Below are positions 1 through 11,360 of a stretch of 64,000 nt of DNA, in pieces. Made by a program: the position numbers and the translations under genes. The stretch is from Dendrocalamus latiflorus. Lineage: Eukaryota > Streptophyta > Magnoliopsida > Poales > Poaceae. Positions within the stretch are counted from its first letter, which is position 1. Every line of letters starts with the position of its first letter. The DNA is taken from the NCBI GenBank assembly GCA_017311315.1, contig CM029645.1, forward strand, positions 26,189,627 through 26,253,626, read 5' to 3'. Under the pieces are notes generated by a model, which made no database searches, had not been told where the DNA came from, and was given only the letters and a program-made list of their open reading frames with translations.

Positions 1-1450
1 TTGCACTAGATGCAACTGGAATTAAAAACTGGAGTTAAAACTAGATAGGGTTTGCACGGTATAGGCGCCGTTGGTTGGTTATGTTGACTTGTATGATGTA
101 TTGTTTTGACTAACGTGAGTCAAGTGTATGAAACTTGTGCTAGAGATGGTTGTTTGGTCTTGGGATATGCAGGTGGCTTAGAGAATGTTAGCAGTGGACA
201 GCAATGGACCGAGACTAGGCGGGGAGCTAAGGTACGAGCGGTCATGTAAATTCGGGTGATGCCACATGACTAAAGTACGTGGAAAGCACAGAGAAGACAA
301 GAATCATGAAAAGGCGAGTTAGTGCATGTGGTGTGCAAAGTGATGAGGTCGATGCACATAGAGACAGTTTGGGTAAGACCGAATGTGTGAAGACGTGACG
401 GCTAGTCATTATACACTATGGCTATGTGTCAAAGCATGTGAGATGCTTTTAGGTAAAGGTGAAGACGGAGACAAGAGAAGGTGCTCGGAAGTTTTGTCGG
501 GAGTATTTTGGTAGTTGACCAATTACTGGGTTGGGTTGATCAAAACCACGGTGCAGGAAGACACAAAGGAGTAGTTGTTTAGGTCGAGGTGTACTGGAAT
601 TGCCAAATGGATCAATTAGTAAAGAGTTAGCAGATTGAGTCTTGTAAGCACTTTGAGAAGCATACATGAGAGTGTAAAACCTATGTTAGAAGGGTTAACG
701 GGTTTTCCCTGCTTAATGGGTTTGACCTATTAGAGTTGTTACTGGTTACAAAAGGAGAGGAGAGGAGGTGTTAGATCCAACGATTCTAGGGTTTAGATTT
801 TTGTTCTACCACCTTGTCTCCTTCCATTGTTGCGAGAGAGGAAAGAATGGTGTTGTGATTATACCTTGTAATCATCCATGAGCATATAAACTTCATCCTC
901 TACTGAAAATAGATCAAAGCTTTGTTTTAATTATGTTCTTGTTTGCATTCTTGTTTGCTTTTGTTTGTTCTTGAGCTAGATTTGCGATTTTGTATTTCTA
1001 GGAGTTCTAGCCCGAACTCTTTCTTAAATTACCTTGTTAGGACACGTGAGAATAGATCTGAAATATCTCGTACCTTAGATCCTTACTAGTAAGAAGTAAT
1101 TTTAGCTTTAGAGTTTTTAGTGTCCTTTTGACCTAATTTCGATTCTCTTCAATTGAATGAACCCGAATCCAAGAGCTTTGTGATTCTTGATTGGTTTACG
1201 TTCTTAATGCCTTAAATAAGTCTAATGCAAAATTTGGGGGTGTTTCGATGAGAATTAAGCGAGTTCTTGAGATTTGAGTTTTGTATCGAGAAGTTTTCAG
1301 ATCTAGAAATTAGGGACCGGTCATATCAACCTTAGATCGACGGTCAGACCGGCCCATTCATGGTGGTCTGACCAGCCTTAGGTAAAAGGTTGTTGATTTT
1401 GTTGGCTTAGACCTCTGACTTTGTTTTGCTAAATCTAGGTGGTGCAATCT
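1..1450. repeat. Old LTR-type repeat, part at left edge
   Basis: No coding sequence is recognisable here. The stretch resembles 49080-50850 in order and wording. Shared landmarks are blocks built on GGTCTGACC, a 'gcagg...ggcaagaccgaggcta(g)g' type block, a region of aag/gaag-rich phrases, and a T-rich tail. This suggests two diverged copies of one LTR-class repeat. The left end lies outside the window, so element type and orientation are uncertain. Confidence 0.4.
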
Positions 1451-2105
1451 AAACTCAATGTTTCTCATAGTCATTTAAGTAAATATGTTAAATACAGTTT
1501 GAGAAAAAAAAGTTTGAATAATCATTCAACTCATTTTATTGCCCAATGCCTACATAAGGACAATCACTAGCTGGCTGCCTCTATAATGTACTCAAGTACT
1601 CCCCTGTTACAAGCTTTCAGAACATCTAATATAGCGCCTGCAGCCAAGCATCTGGTATGATGAACAACAGCATAAATATTTAAGATGAAAGTTTTAACAT
1701 TATAATTTTGAACAAGGAGAGGGAACATATATGAAGCAGAGAAATGGTTTCCACGTGCATGTGACTGGTACAGGTCCTGTTCGGTGACATAATTGTACGA
1801 GTACTTGTACAACATGCATGTCATCTACTGGCATTCATATATCAGCTACAGACATGAGGCCATACGGAGAAGTTACAACAAAAAAAAGCTTTTATACTAT
1901 TCATTCCAAATAAAATAAATAAATAAACGCGAACTTTTAAGGAGCTACAATTTGATGAGACTGCTTCTGCAGTTTTACTTGGTCCCCCGTTCGATGGAAT
2001 TCTTACGTACCTATTTCATTTTACATTAAACAGTGTGGAATATACCAAAAAACAATATGAGAATCTCTGATAATAGGGGCTAGCTGCTTGCACTTTCCTC
2101 TATTT
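1451..2105. other. Intergenic, no gene recognised
   Basis: AT-rich sequence. A minus-strand open frame of 85 codons (1567-1824) ends in a fairly protein-like stretch, but I recognise no family, and no splice partner or promoter is evident. It could be the last exon of a decayed gene or chance. Confidence 0.3.
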
Positions 2106-2109
2106 TTGG

Positions 2110-2470
2110 GAGCCGTCGCCAATACTATAAAAAGCCTAATACTAAACGCTATATCACAGACGATTACCTAAATATAATTACAGACGGTATTAATTTAGAG
2201 ACCGTCTGTGTTGCTACCAGCGCTAAAAACCGTCTGTAAAAGTAAAATATCACAGACGGTTCGTGGTTAAAACCGTATGTAAAGTATCACAGATGGTTAT
2301 TAACAAGAACCATATGTGATATTATCAAATATTACAGACGGTTCTTACTTTGAACCGTCTATAATAATTCATAGATGGTTCATATTAAAAACCGTCTGTG
2401 ATAATTAGATTATCACAAACGGTTTGTATTAAAAATCGTCTGTAATAATTCCGCTATATTAATTGCGCAC
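2110..2470 (+). repeat. CACTA-type subterminal repeat cluster
   Basis: At least eight degenerate copies of a motif close to TCACAGACGGTT and its complement AACCGTCTGTGA alternate in both orientations. Dense inverted subterminal motifs of this sort are typical of plant CACTA (En/Spm) elements, where the transposase binds them. The transposase-like remnant that follows supports the assignment. A clear CACTA terminus was not found, so the outer boundary is approximate. Confidence 0.7.
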
Positions 2471-2882
2471 AGACCTGTCAACCTCTGTCTTAACTTCCAG
2501 ATCTACGCTGCTGCTTTGAGCTGGAGGCGGGGCTTTAAGGCCATCGGGCGAACGGAGACTATTTGGCAAGAGTAATTACAGATCCACTAAGTTATTGGTT
2601 ACCTATGGTTAGTAATTTGTTCCTAATTGCATTATAATTTAGATTTAGCTTTTGGTGAAAGAAAAATTGAAGATAGTTTAGATCTAGCTAGCTTGATATA
2701 GAGAGAAGATTATTTACATCTAGCATGGTTTATGGTTTAATCAATTCATAGTATATTTCTACTTAATTCAATGTAATTAATTATTCTTGCTATATATATC
2801 TAGTTAATTGAGATCGTACATATATAGTGTACTAATTAATTAATTCGATATGTAATACTAAATTGTTTTATGCGTGACGTAG

Positions 2883-3440
2883 GACCGAAGTTGTATGTAC
2901 GCTGGGAATTATGTGAGTGAAGAGTGCATTAATGGCATTTCTGGTTTTATAAGAGCTGCCAAGAAGGATATGGTGAATAAGAGGTGGAATATATATATTG
3001 TTCATGCATTGATTGCGAGAATCTAAAAATGTTTAAGAACCGAGCACAGATTGAAACACACTTGATTCGAAGGGGTTTCAAAAAGGGGTATGCACGTTGA
3101 ACTAGTCATGGTGAAGAACAGATTACACAGGAAGGTAGTAATAGCGACATCGCCGATGAAGTCAATGATGTGCCGCTGGATGATGTCGATTGTGGTTCCG
3201 ATTCGGATAGACTACATGATGACAATCTGGATCAGATACTTCGCGATGTAGAAGGTGTAATGAGAGAGTATGTTAAATTCTAAGGTTTAATTTGGTGGAG
3301 AATTTAGAGAAACTTTTGTTCACGTGCTATAAGTCAAAGAACACGAGGTTGCCAGCTGTGCTTGAACCGCTGAAATTGAAGGCAAGCAACGCGGCCTATT
3401 CGTTCTGATCCTCGCCAAAGTCAAAGTCGTCCTCTGGGAA
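2883..3440 (+). pseudogene. CACTA transposase N-terminal remnant (broken)
   Basis: The frame starting at 2883 reads DRSCMYAGNYVSEECINGI, which matches the transposase-associated domain at the N-terminus of En/Spm-type transposases (usual start DRSWMY). After a TA-repeat stretch near 2990-3000 the reading shifts frame. It resumes as a Cys-rich segment (CSCIDCEN) followed by THLIRRGFKKGYAR. A stop (TGA) at about 3099 replaces the usual Trp of the 'Y.RWT.HGE' motif. An acidic stretch follows to a stop near 3282. A further piece at 3295-3440 resembles a later part of the same protein. The DDE core is absent, so this is a dead fragment. It belongs with the subterminal repeats just upstream. Confidence 0.72.
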
Positions 3441-4810
3441 AGATAATTTAAGCAACATGAACACATAAAGTACTCCGCAAGTTACACCAAAAGGTTTAAC
3501 AGAGTTAATGCCTACATAAGAATTTTCAAAAGAAGGCATAATAAGATTAATGGAGCGAAAAGTAGAATTGAGGTAAATATTGTAAGTAGTTTAAAAGCTG
3601 AATTTGATACAATAGATAGAAACAAGATTTTTAACAAAATAATATTGTTAGTGTAGGCTCCGACCGAACATTAACCTAGCCACGGAGATCCCACCCGGAC
3701 CATCTTTCTCCAAAAAGATCTCATATGGATTTCATCCATCCACACACATTTTATAAACCATTTCTGTAAAACAAAGTCTAATCTATGAAAAACTTTACTC
3801 AGCTAACCGATGAACATGGGCATGGCTATCCAGGATAGATTATACACTCTGCAGAGATTATATAACTTTACCCACAAGATATGAATATCTCATAATGTCA
3901 GCAATTACATGCTTCCATAGGCGTGCATCTGAGAAAATCATAACAAGACTTTTACAATGTAAAGCCTTCAAACTGACCAAGCCAACACTGAGGTTTCACC
4001 CCAGTAAGGAATCTACCAAACCGGGACCTCCTCCTGAGCTGAGTGAGACTTCATATGGCCTACGCCACGCTCACCTTCTACGTACAACAAGACTCGGGTT
4101 AGGACTTGCAAATTAGTTAGCCAGACTGTCCCACACCAGCCTTGTGGTAGTACGAAAGGTCTTTGTAGCAGTAACTCACATACCGGTCCTTAGCTTGACT
4201 TAGACTCAAACCACATACCCGTTGTACCTAGCAATCAACATTGTGTCACCGAAAAATAATGCATGCCAGTAAGCACCCACCATCTAACCATTAGACTAAA
4301 TCTAAACCAGATTTTATATTTTATTTTGAAATATTTTACATACCTTCTGGACTCACCAAAATTAAGAATACATTTCAAAAGCTTATCATTTTATGTGAAA
4401 AAGTTATTCCAAAACAAAAATTATGTCTAAGCAGGTCTAAGCATTTGATATAAAATTTCTCTAGTCCATACTAGTGTACTAACTAATGTTTTATCTAAGG
4501 TGACAAGGCATGTTGATGTTCAATGTCAAATTTGGCTATATATAAAGGAATTATGTGTAATTAGAATTTAAATCAATTTTAAACTAAGTTTGAATAAAAG
4601 TACGCATGCATAATAATTTAAAAACAACATAAATAATTTAAATTACTGGATGCAACTTGCATTGCTCGAAGTCTTGATGCTGCGAATCATCAAAATCGTA
4701 CTCTACGGATTTGTCGTAGTCTACACACGAAGAACCAAAGCAAAAAGAATTCAAATAAAATTCAAAAAGTGTCCAGAAATGTGTAGTTTAGGTTTTTACA
4801 AGAATTTAGA
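3441..4810. repeat. LTR-type repeat, unresolved
   Basis: No gene is seen. Phrases here (for example around 3660-4260) recall, in opposite orientation, the repeat at 20371-21480, including a shared 'tacccacaagat' stretch. Both look like LTR or LTR-adjacent DNA of a gypsy-class element. Ends and target duplication were not found. Confidence 0.35.
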
Positions 4811-5940
4811 AATTTGAACGGGTCCAATTGGAGTGAGGATGAAGAAATATGGGCTTTTGGAAGTGCTTTTGCTGTGGTCAGAAATGGCAGTAGTCGGAAG
4901 TAGGAGTGGTCGAAGGTTACAGAGTGATCAGAGGCTTAGAGGTCGAAGGATATATATGTGGTCGAAAGCTTGCAGTAGTCAGCAAAGCAATAGTGATAAA
5001 AAAGTTTTAGTGTTTGGAGAAGCTTTAGAGTGGTCGGACGGATGGAAGTTCTTCAGAATGGTCAGTGGTCGAAAGCTCTATCGAGTGATCGGTAACTGAA
5101 GTGGTTGAACAGCTAAGATCAGATGGTAGAACGTGGTCAAAATTATATGTGTGGTTGGAAAGAGTAGTCGAAAGGATTGAAGTGGTCAAAACAGCTGGTG
5201 TGGTCGAAAACAACCGTGGTCGAAATCTGACTGTGGTCATAAACAACTGTGGTCGAAACCAACTGTGGTAAAAAAAACAACTGTGGTCGAAAGCAAGAGA
5301 GTGGTCGGAACAAGAGTAGTCAAAAGCTGAACGATCAAAGCTTAGCGGTCATAAGCTATATGTGATCGATAGGTTTTGGGTGGTCGAACAGCTGTGGTCA
5401 GAGATTATACTTGCTCAAAAACTATATGTGGTCGAAACGCTGGAAGTGTTTGGATGGGGTGGTTGAAAGGATTAGTGTGGTCAAACATCGGCTATGGTCG
5501 AAAGCTAGAAAGTGTTCGGAGAGATAGGAGTGGTCAGAGGCTAAAGGGTTTTGAGACTGATCGAGGGTTTTAGAGTGTTTTGGGTGGTTGGTGGTTTACA
5601 GTTGTCGAAGTGGAAGGCCGGAGATAGTCGGAGATGACAGTGGTCAGCAGCGACTGAGGTCGAAGGCGAAGGTAGTTGAAAAGACTATCGACAGTGGTCG
5701 TATTTGACCAGAGCGATCGAAACCTGACTAGAGCTGTCGTATATGACCATAGTGGTCATAACCTGACCAGAGTGGTCGTATGTCGACCAGAGTGGTTGTA
5801 TACCGACCAAAGTGGTTGAAGGATGCTTTTGTGGCAGTGCGTGGTTGCGATCGAGAGTGTCCATGGTCGAACATGGTCGAAAGGGTGCAAAAGATAGAGG
5901 AGATGCCGGGGAGTTCTTTTATACCTCGTGCAGAGGCTGA
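4811..5940. repeat. GTGGTCGAA short-repeat tract
   Basis: About forty imperfect copies of a GTGGTCGAA/GTGGTCGGA phrase recur at irregular 15-35 bp spacing. Near 5735-5825 they tighten into a roughly 20-bp tandem repeat built on GACCAGAGTGGTCGTA. Several short open frames fall in the tract, but their proteins are simple repeats of this phrase. The tract is probably the inner part of an LTR-like element running to about 7270. Confidence 0.6.
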
Positions 5941-7275
5941 AGACGAATGAAGGCGATCAGCAGCGTGGAGGAGGCGGCGGCGGCGGTCGACGGTGAGGGT
6001 TCAGCCATGGTCTTCGATGGTGAAGGGGTAGAGGAGGTTCACACGGGGAAGATACTGATGATGTCGGTGAGGCTCGAGGTGGACCATGGCAACGACAGTT
6101 TCTCACTGGAGTCGCTTCAAAGATCACTTGGCGATCTCGGATGCTTACGAGAAGTGGGAAGGAAGGGAAGTGGCGTGGGATGAACTGTTGCTGAAGGCTC
6201 CTTTATATAGCTCGGGGAGAGAAGGGGAAAGGCCAAGGCATCTTCGCGAATTAATGCAGCTGAGCACGGCGTGATGCCTTGATTAGCGTGGAATTTTAAG
6301 GAGGTGTTAATATGGGCAGGGTGAGCGCGGAGATTGAGGAATCCGATGCGGAGATTGAGGGGTTGGTGTATGGAGTGTGATAGAAGAAAAAGATAGACGA
6401 GAATGGCGATGGTCGGTGGAAGAGAGGAAGGAGATGAGCGGGAGGTAGAAGATGGTAGGGGTGTTTAGTGGGTGAATTAGGACAACTAATTACCATGAAT
6501 GCCCGAACCAACGAGTGGTAACAGAAGCTTTAAAGAGCTTTGGGTGGACATCAATGGTGGACAACCAGAGAAAGAAGAAAGGAAGGAAGAATAAGACTCG
6601 ATGGGTGGTCCCGTCTGTCGGCGAGAGAGAGGAGAGAGGCGAGCAAGCGGATAAGCGGATAAGCGACACGTGGCAAAGGAATGAATCCAAACCATCGGCC
6701 GAAGAAAGAGAGGATAAGTGGTAACAAACGCATGAGATTAGATCAGCAGTGGTGGATGGAATCCTAGCCAGACACGTGTCGGCTGGAGGAGGAAGAGGGA
6801 TTCAAAATCCTTTTTAATTTTCAGAACTCCTGAAAATAGAATAAAAGCTTAGAAAATATTAAATGGAGTCCAAAAAATTCAGAAAAATTCACAGAAATTC
6901 TCAAATATATTTTGGACTTAAGAAAATTATTTCCAACTTAAAGTTGGTCTTTTAATTTTTTGCAAAAATACTTTTATGTTTGAAATTGATTTTTAAAATC
7001 CAAAAAAACACAAAAATCGAGATAAAAGCCAAATGCTTTAAAATAATTAATTTGCAATAGAATCTTTATATAAATTCAAAATACTCTTTATTTAATTATA
7101 TTTTCATCTTTTACTTAAATTAATTTTCAAAAGAAAAGCCTTTTAAAAGCTGAAAACTTGCAAATAAAATCTCCAAAATTCAGGCAACCAGAAAACACTT
7201 TATTTTATTTTAAATTAAATTTATTTAATTTTTTTACCAAAATTTTTAAGATAAACTGCTGGGTTGTTACACGCC
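5941..7275. repeat. LTR-like sequence ending near GTTGTTACA
   Basis: A purine-rich segment (5941-6740) carries short direct repeats such as 'atgcggagattgagg' and is followed by a strongly AT-rich segment (6790-7260). It ends at 'gggttgttaca' near 7270, like the 3' end of large cereal LTRs. Overlapping open frames on both strands at 6296-6740 are low-complexity and are not called as genes. Confidence 0.4.
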
Positions 7276-8460
7276 CTTAGGCGACAACCGTGTTCGACCG
7301 TGTACATAGCACCCTTCTCGGCCTATGCGAACTTCGGCTTCTGTGGGTGCTGTCTTTCGAGATATAGGATTGGTGGTCCAGCATCCCTACCTTCGCCCAT
7401 GACCACATCATGATCAACGTAGTAATGAGGCATTCTATGACCACCTTATTGTTGCAACTTTGTCTATGCCCGTGACCACGCCATGATCGATGTAGTTGTG
7501 TGGCATTCCACGGCCACCTCATGGTCGTGACTTCGTCGATACCCATCTGAGAGATGGGAGGTGGAGCGCGTGAGCTTCAATACTTCGTCTTGCTGTCGAC
7601 TTCATCAGTGTCTGTTTGAAGGGTGGAGACGGAGCGTATGCGTGGCAAGTCTGCGCCCTATCATGCACCTCGCGGCTTTGGCATGGGACCTCGTCGCCCG
7701 CATCTACGCGCCACCTGCGTCAAAGGCTTGACCTCGACGGGGTGGCACTAGCTGCGTCGGGGGACTTTGCTGCTCGCGTCTATGTGCCACCTGCGTCAAC
7801 GGCTCAACCTTGACGAGGCGGCTCTGGCTGCATCGAGGGGCTTTGCCGCCCTCCTTGTAGGCATCGTCTCAAAGGGGTGGCCCGACCCATGACTCTGCCT
7901 GTATGTGCCACCCGCGTCAAAGGCAGGACCTTGACGAGACGACCACGACTTCAGTGTTGGACTTCATCGCCATCGTCTATGCGCCGCCCGCGTCGAAGGC
8001 TCGACCTCGATGAGGTGGCTCTGGCTGTGTCGGTGGAATTCGCCACCCTCTTCGTAAGCATCACCTCAGAGGGGATTATCGAGGAAGTACTATTATGGGG
8101 GTTCCTAGCTCCACACCCGTTAGGTTTAGCTACTCGGCCTTGGGACAAGGCCAGTAGCATATTACTGTGTATAGAAGGGAATGTACTGATTTATCCTCAC
8201 CTTTTGTAATTATTAAAGGATAGGATGGGATTTTCTATCCTACCCCATTCATGTATATAACCCCCCAAGAGGGGTACAAGATGGCCAGACCACTCATTTT
8301 GGGATACCCACCAACTCTCTCTGTTGGCTCTCTAGCTCTCTTAGTCCATCTCCCCAGGAGGAAAGGGGTACCCTGTACCCACTATTGTACTCATACCACA
8401 ATATTTATCATGATATTTGCTTGTTACCCTATAATCACAAATTTGATTTGAGGAAATACA
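7276..8460. repeat. Diverged tandem array plus LTR-like leader
   Basis: A phrase close to 'gccacctgcgtcaaaggct' recurs near 7709, 7788, 7909 and 7985. It is each time followed by 'gacctcgacgaggtggc' and a 'ctggctgcgtcgg' block, giving a repeat period of roughly 76-121 bp. The next segment (8090-8460) contains a TATA-like 'gtatataacccc' and a pyrimidine-rich stretch, like the promoter/R region of an LTR. Frames through the array are repetitive and are not called. Confidence 0.5.
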
Positions 8461-9074
8461 TGTTATATTTAAAAAACCTAAATTTTACTTCCTCTGTTCA
8501 CGAATCTCTCTCTCTTAGAAGTGGGGCTAAACTTTTGTAATTTCGACTACTGATATATGTGAAATACTTAGATATACCAAACATATGAATATAATATTAG
8601 TAGATTCATCATGAAAAATAATTTCCTAATAACACATTCTTACAGGTATGTATGTACCAACTTGATAAAAATTTCATGGTCAAAGTTCAATCTTGAAGAT
8701 TGTACTAATGTTCAAAAGCAATATATATTGGTGAAACAGATCTAGCTAGGTGCCTTTTTCTAAAACATAGAAGTGTCAATTAGATATAGAAAATTTCAAC
8801 AATATAATTTTGGCAAGATTGATCCATCAAAAAAGTTCATGATTCTTGTAATATGCCATTTAGCATTTGACATTTCATTCTATACATATTCACCATCTAC
8901 CCAAGAAAAGTCACTATATACAATAATATATAGAGGGAATACTCTAAAAGCATTTTTACAAAGTCTCATTTCTTCCCCCCAATTTTTCCTCTCTGAAATC
9001 TACTATCCCAACATTCTCTTAACATTCTCTTAACTAGCTATGGCTATGGCTTTGGGCTTTTGAATTTTGACTAT
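8461..9074. other. AT-rich intergenic, nothing recognised
   Basis: Low-GC sequence without coding signal. A plus-strand frame of 86 codons (8773-9033) has AT-driven composition and no recognisable motif. Confidence 0.5.
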
Positions 9075-9082
9075 TCATGAGA

Positions 9083-9711
9083 CAGTGGCAGAGCCAGGAT
9101 TTTGACGATGGGGGTGCGAACATAAGACACGTCCGTTCTAAAATAAGTTCAAATGACATAGTACAGAAGTTCAATACAAGTTCGCAAATTGGTATACCGA
9201 GATTTGCATTAATACCATAGAACTATCCAACAAGGCGTATCTTGCAACCACATAACGTTCTAATCATACCTTAATTTGGACAATTTACAAGGATTTTGAA
9301 GCATTATTAGCACCGCCAAATTGGCAGCTAGTTGACACATGAACATTAGGAAACGATCTACCAGCATTCAAGAAGCTAATTGACATCGAGGACTCAGGTG
9401 CATAAAAGAGCTGGGTGGTAAAAAATAAGGCACAATAAGTCAGGAGTGTAGGGGACTAGGCGAGGCGTGTGTTGAAGAGCTGCTTGGAGAGCTCCTAGCA
9501 CTTGTTGGCCGATCAATCGAGGAAGTGGGGATGGCTTGGACACTTGGGCTAGTAGGCTTGACTTATTGCCTATTAGGCTTAATGGGCTATCAGGAGTATA
9601 TTAGTATGTATAGCATATACTTTGTATATTAAGGGGATATATATCGAATTTTCGCTCAAAAATTTTGGGGGTGCAACTGCACCCCCATGCTACAATGTGG
9701 CTTCGCCACTG
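9083..9711. mobile_element. hAT-like non-autonomous element, 629 bp
   Basis: The ends are inverted: CAGTGGCAGAGCCA on the left and TGTGGCTTCGCCACTG on the right. A second inverted GGGGGTGC lies just inside each end. It is flanked by an 8-bp target duplication with one mismatch, TCATGAGA (9075-9082) and TCACGAGA (9712-9719). Eight-base duplications are typical of hAT elements. No transposase frame is present, so it would need a helper in trans. Confidence 0.8.
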
Positions 9712-9719
9712 TCACGAGA

Positions 9720-10150
9720 GACAGTACGAAGAGGAACACAGGCGCGTGTGATTTTGGTTGGTATAGCTGAACTCAGTCAGTGTCTAATACATTCAATTTA
9801 TGGATTTCGTCTTGAAAAGATGTACCGTTTGAAAGATAGTTACTATAGCAGGAAGTGAAAAGCAAGAGCCATAAGTGGAGCCGTACCCACCCATAATTTA
9901 GTCCCACCAATGTGAGTGGTGTAGATCATCACTCTCTCGGTCGATGAGAGAAATTCTAGGAATTTTTCTTTGTTTATTTAAGAATTATTGTAAGATTTTA
10001 TGGACCTTCAAAGTGAAGGAGATAACTTGAATATCACCAGTTATTTGTAAATATATAGATATTTTTGTAAGTATGAATGGCTGCAGTAATATGAGGTAAC
10101 TCTTCAGGAGGTATTGTGTAATAGTTATACCTATTAAGATGCTTGAACTA
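9720..10150. other. Intergenic, no feature seen
   Basis: Unique-looking sequence between two small transposons. No coding signal or repeat structure was recognised. Confidence 0.4.
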
Positions 10151-10159
10151 TTAACAAGG

Positions 10160-10413
10160 GGGAGTGACTATTGCACAGGCGACTGAAATTTTTTTATCTT
10201 TCAGTCACCTAAAGTTGCAGCTGTTTTTTGGAGGGGGCAACAATTTCAGTTGATTGAGAGTGCAACTTCAGGTCACCTGAAGTTGCACTCTGAATCACCT
10301 AAAGTTGCAGCTGTTTTTTTGGAGGGGGGGCTGCAATTTCAGTTGATTGAGAGTGCAATTTCAGGTGACTGAAAGATAAAAAAATTTCAGTCGCCTGTGC
10401 AATAGCAAAACTG
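10160..10413. mobile_element. Mutator-like MITE, 254 bp
   Basis: Nearly perfect inverted ends pair around CTATTGCACAGGCGACTGAA and extend inward through the 'tttttatctttcagtcacct' block. An exact 9-bp duplication TTAACAAGG flanks it (10151-10159 and 10414-10422). A 9-bp duplication with long inverted ends fits the Mutator superfamily. The interior is itself duplicated and contains two TTTTTTGGAGGGGG tracts. No coding capacity. Confidence 0.85.
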
Positions 10414-10422
10414 TTAACAAGG

Positions 10423-11360
10423 AGATCCTTACATTTTTTTTTTGAAAAAGGAGATCCTTCATTTAAACAATGAACCCACTAGTCGGTCTGTTAGTATAAA
10501 TTTCGTTTGCAAGACTTGAGTCAGGGCAGAATCACGAATGGTATAACCAGGAATAAGAAGGCAATTGAATAGAATGCTTGAAGCACCAAAACAGTGAAAG
10601 TGAGCAAAACAGTTTTTCATGTTTGACTACCATACTCCATCGATCGTATGGCATTACTCCTGCTTAGTTGTGTACCTGTCATGCAAAGCTGATGTTTTAA
10701 CGGGGCTGTCGCCTCATATTGGACACAAGTATTAATTATACAGGAGTACAGTACCATGCTCTCAAAGTTCAGTCTTGGAGAGCACCTTATAACAGAGCGA
10801 GATTGAACGATCTTAGTAGATAGATATGCATCCTGCAAAGATCCCAGCCGTCTAATTATATTAATTCGATAGAAATTGTTACTGCCGTAACAGGAGAAAT
10901 GCATGTGCGATAATCCCTGTGCCATTCAATTCCACGCTTAGATTCGCCTTGTCGATCCCCATTGCCTCACTCACATGACCTTCACTTGCACCCCGCTTTC
11001 CTATCGTCCAAAGCCTACTACAGTCACCAAAAGCTGCATGCACTGCATAATAAAGGGACATGTAAAACATGTACACCAACAGCAAAATCCCCATGCCATC
11101 AACACTGCAGCTGGAGCAAGCTCTGGATATACTGGACGAATTAAGCCCCATTACAAGATGAACACTGCAGACGGATTTGAACAAAGCAACAGCTGCTGCC
11201 CAATCGATCAACAGTCATGCGAAGATCGAACAATCCACATCAAATACCATCAAGTTCTTGCTCATGCACATATAATTCCTGGCTGCTATATAGTAGCTAG
11301 CTAGTAGCTACACCATTGATCCACAAATCATCAGCAGGGAGAGAGAAAGATAGGGAATAC
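10423..11360. other. Downstream flank of the BOP-like gene
   Basis: Includes the probable 3' UTR of the minus-strand BOP-like gene just right of it. Frames of about 100-110 codons on both strands here overlap one another and show no family signature. None is called. Confidence 0.45.

Noticed and set aside
1567..1824. 85-codon minus-strand frame that looks mildly protein-like
   Set aside because: No family recognised, no partner exon or promoter; kept only as a note.
10617..11304. Overlapping frames of about 100-110 codons downstream of the BOP-like gene
   Set aside because: They exist on both strands over the same DNA with no motif; probably 3' UTR and spacer.
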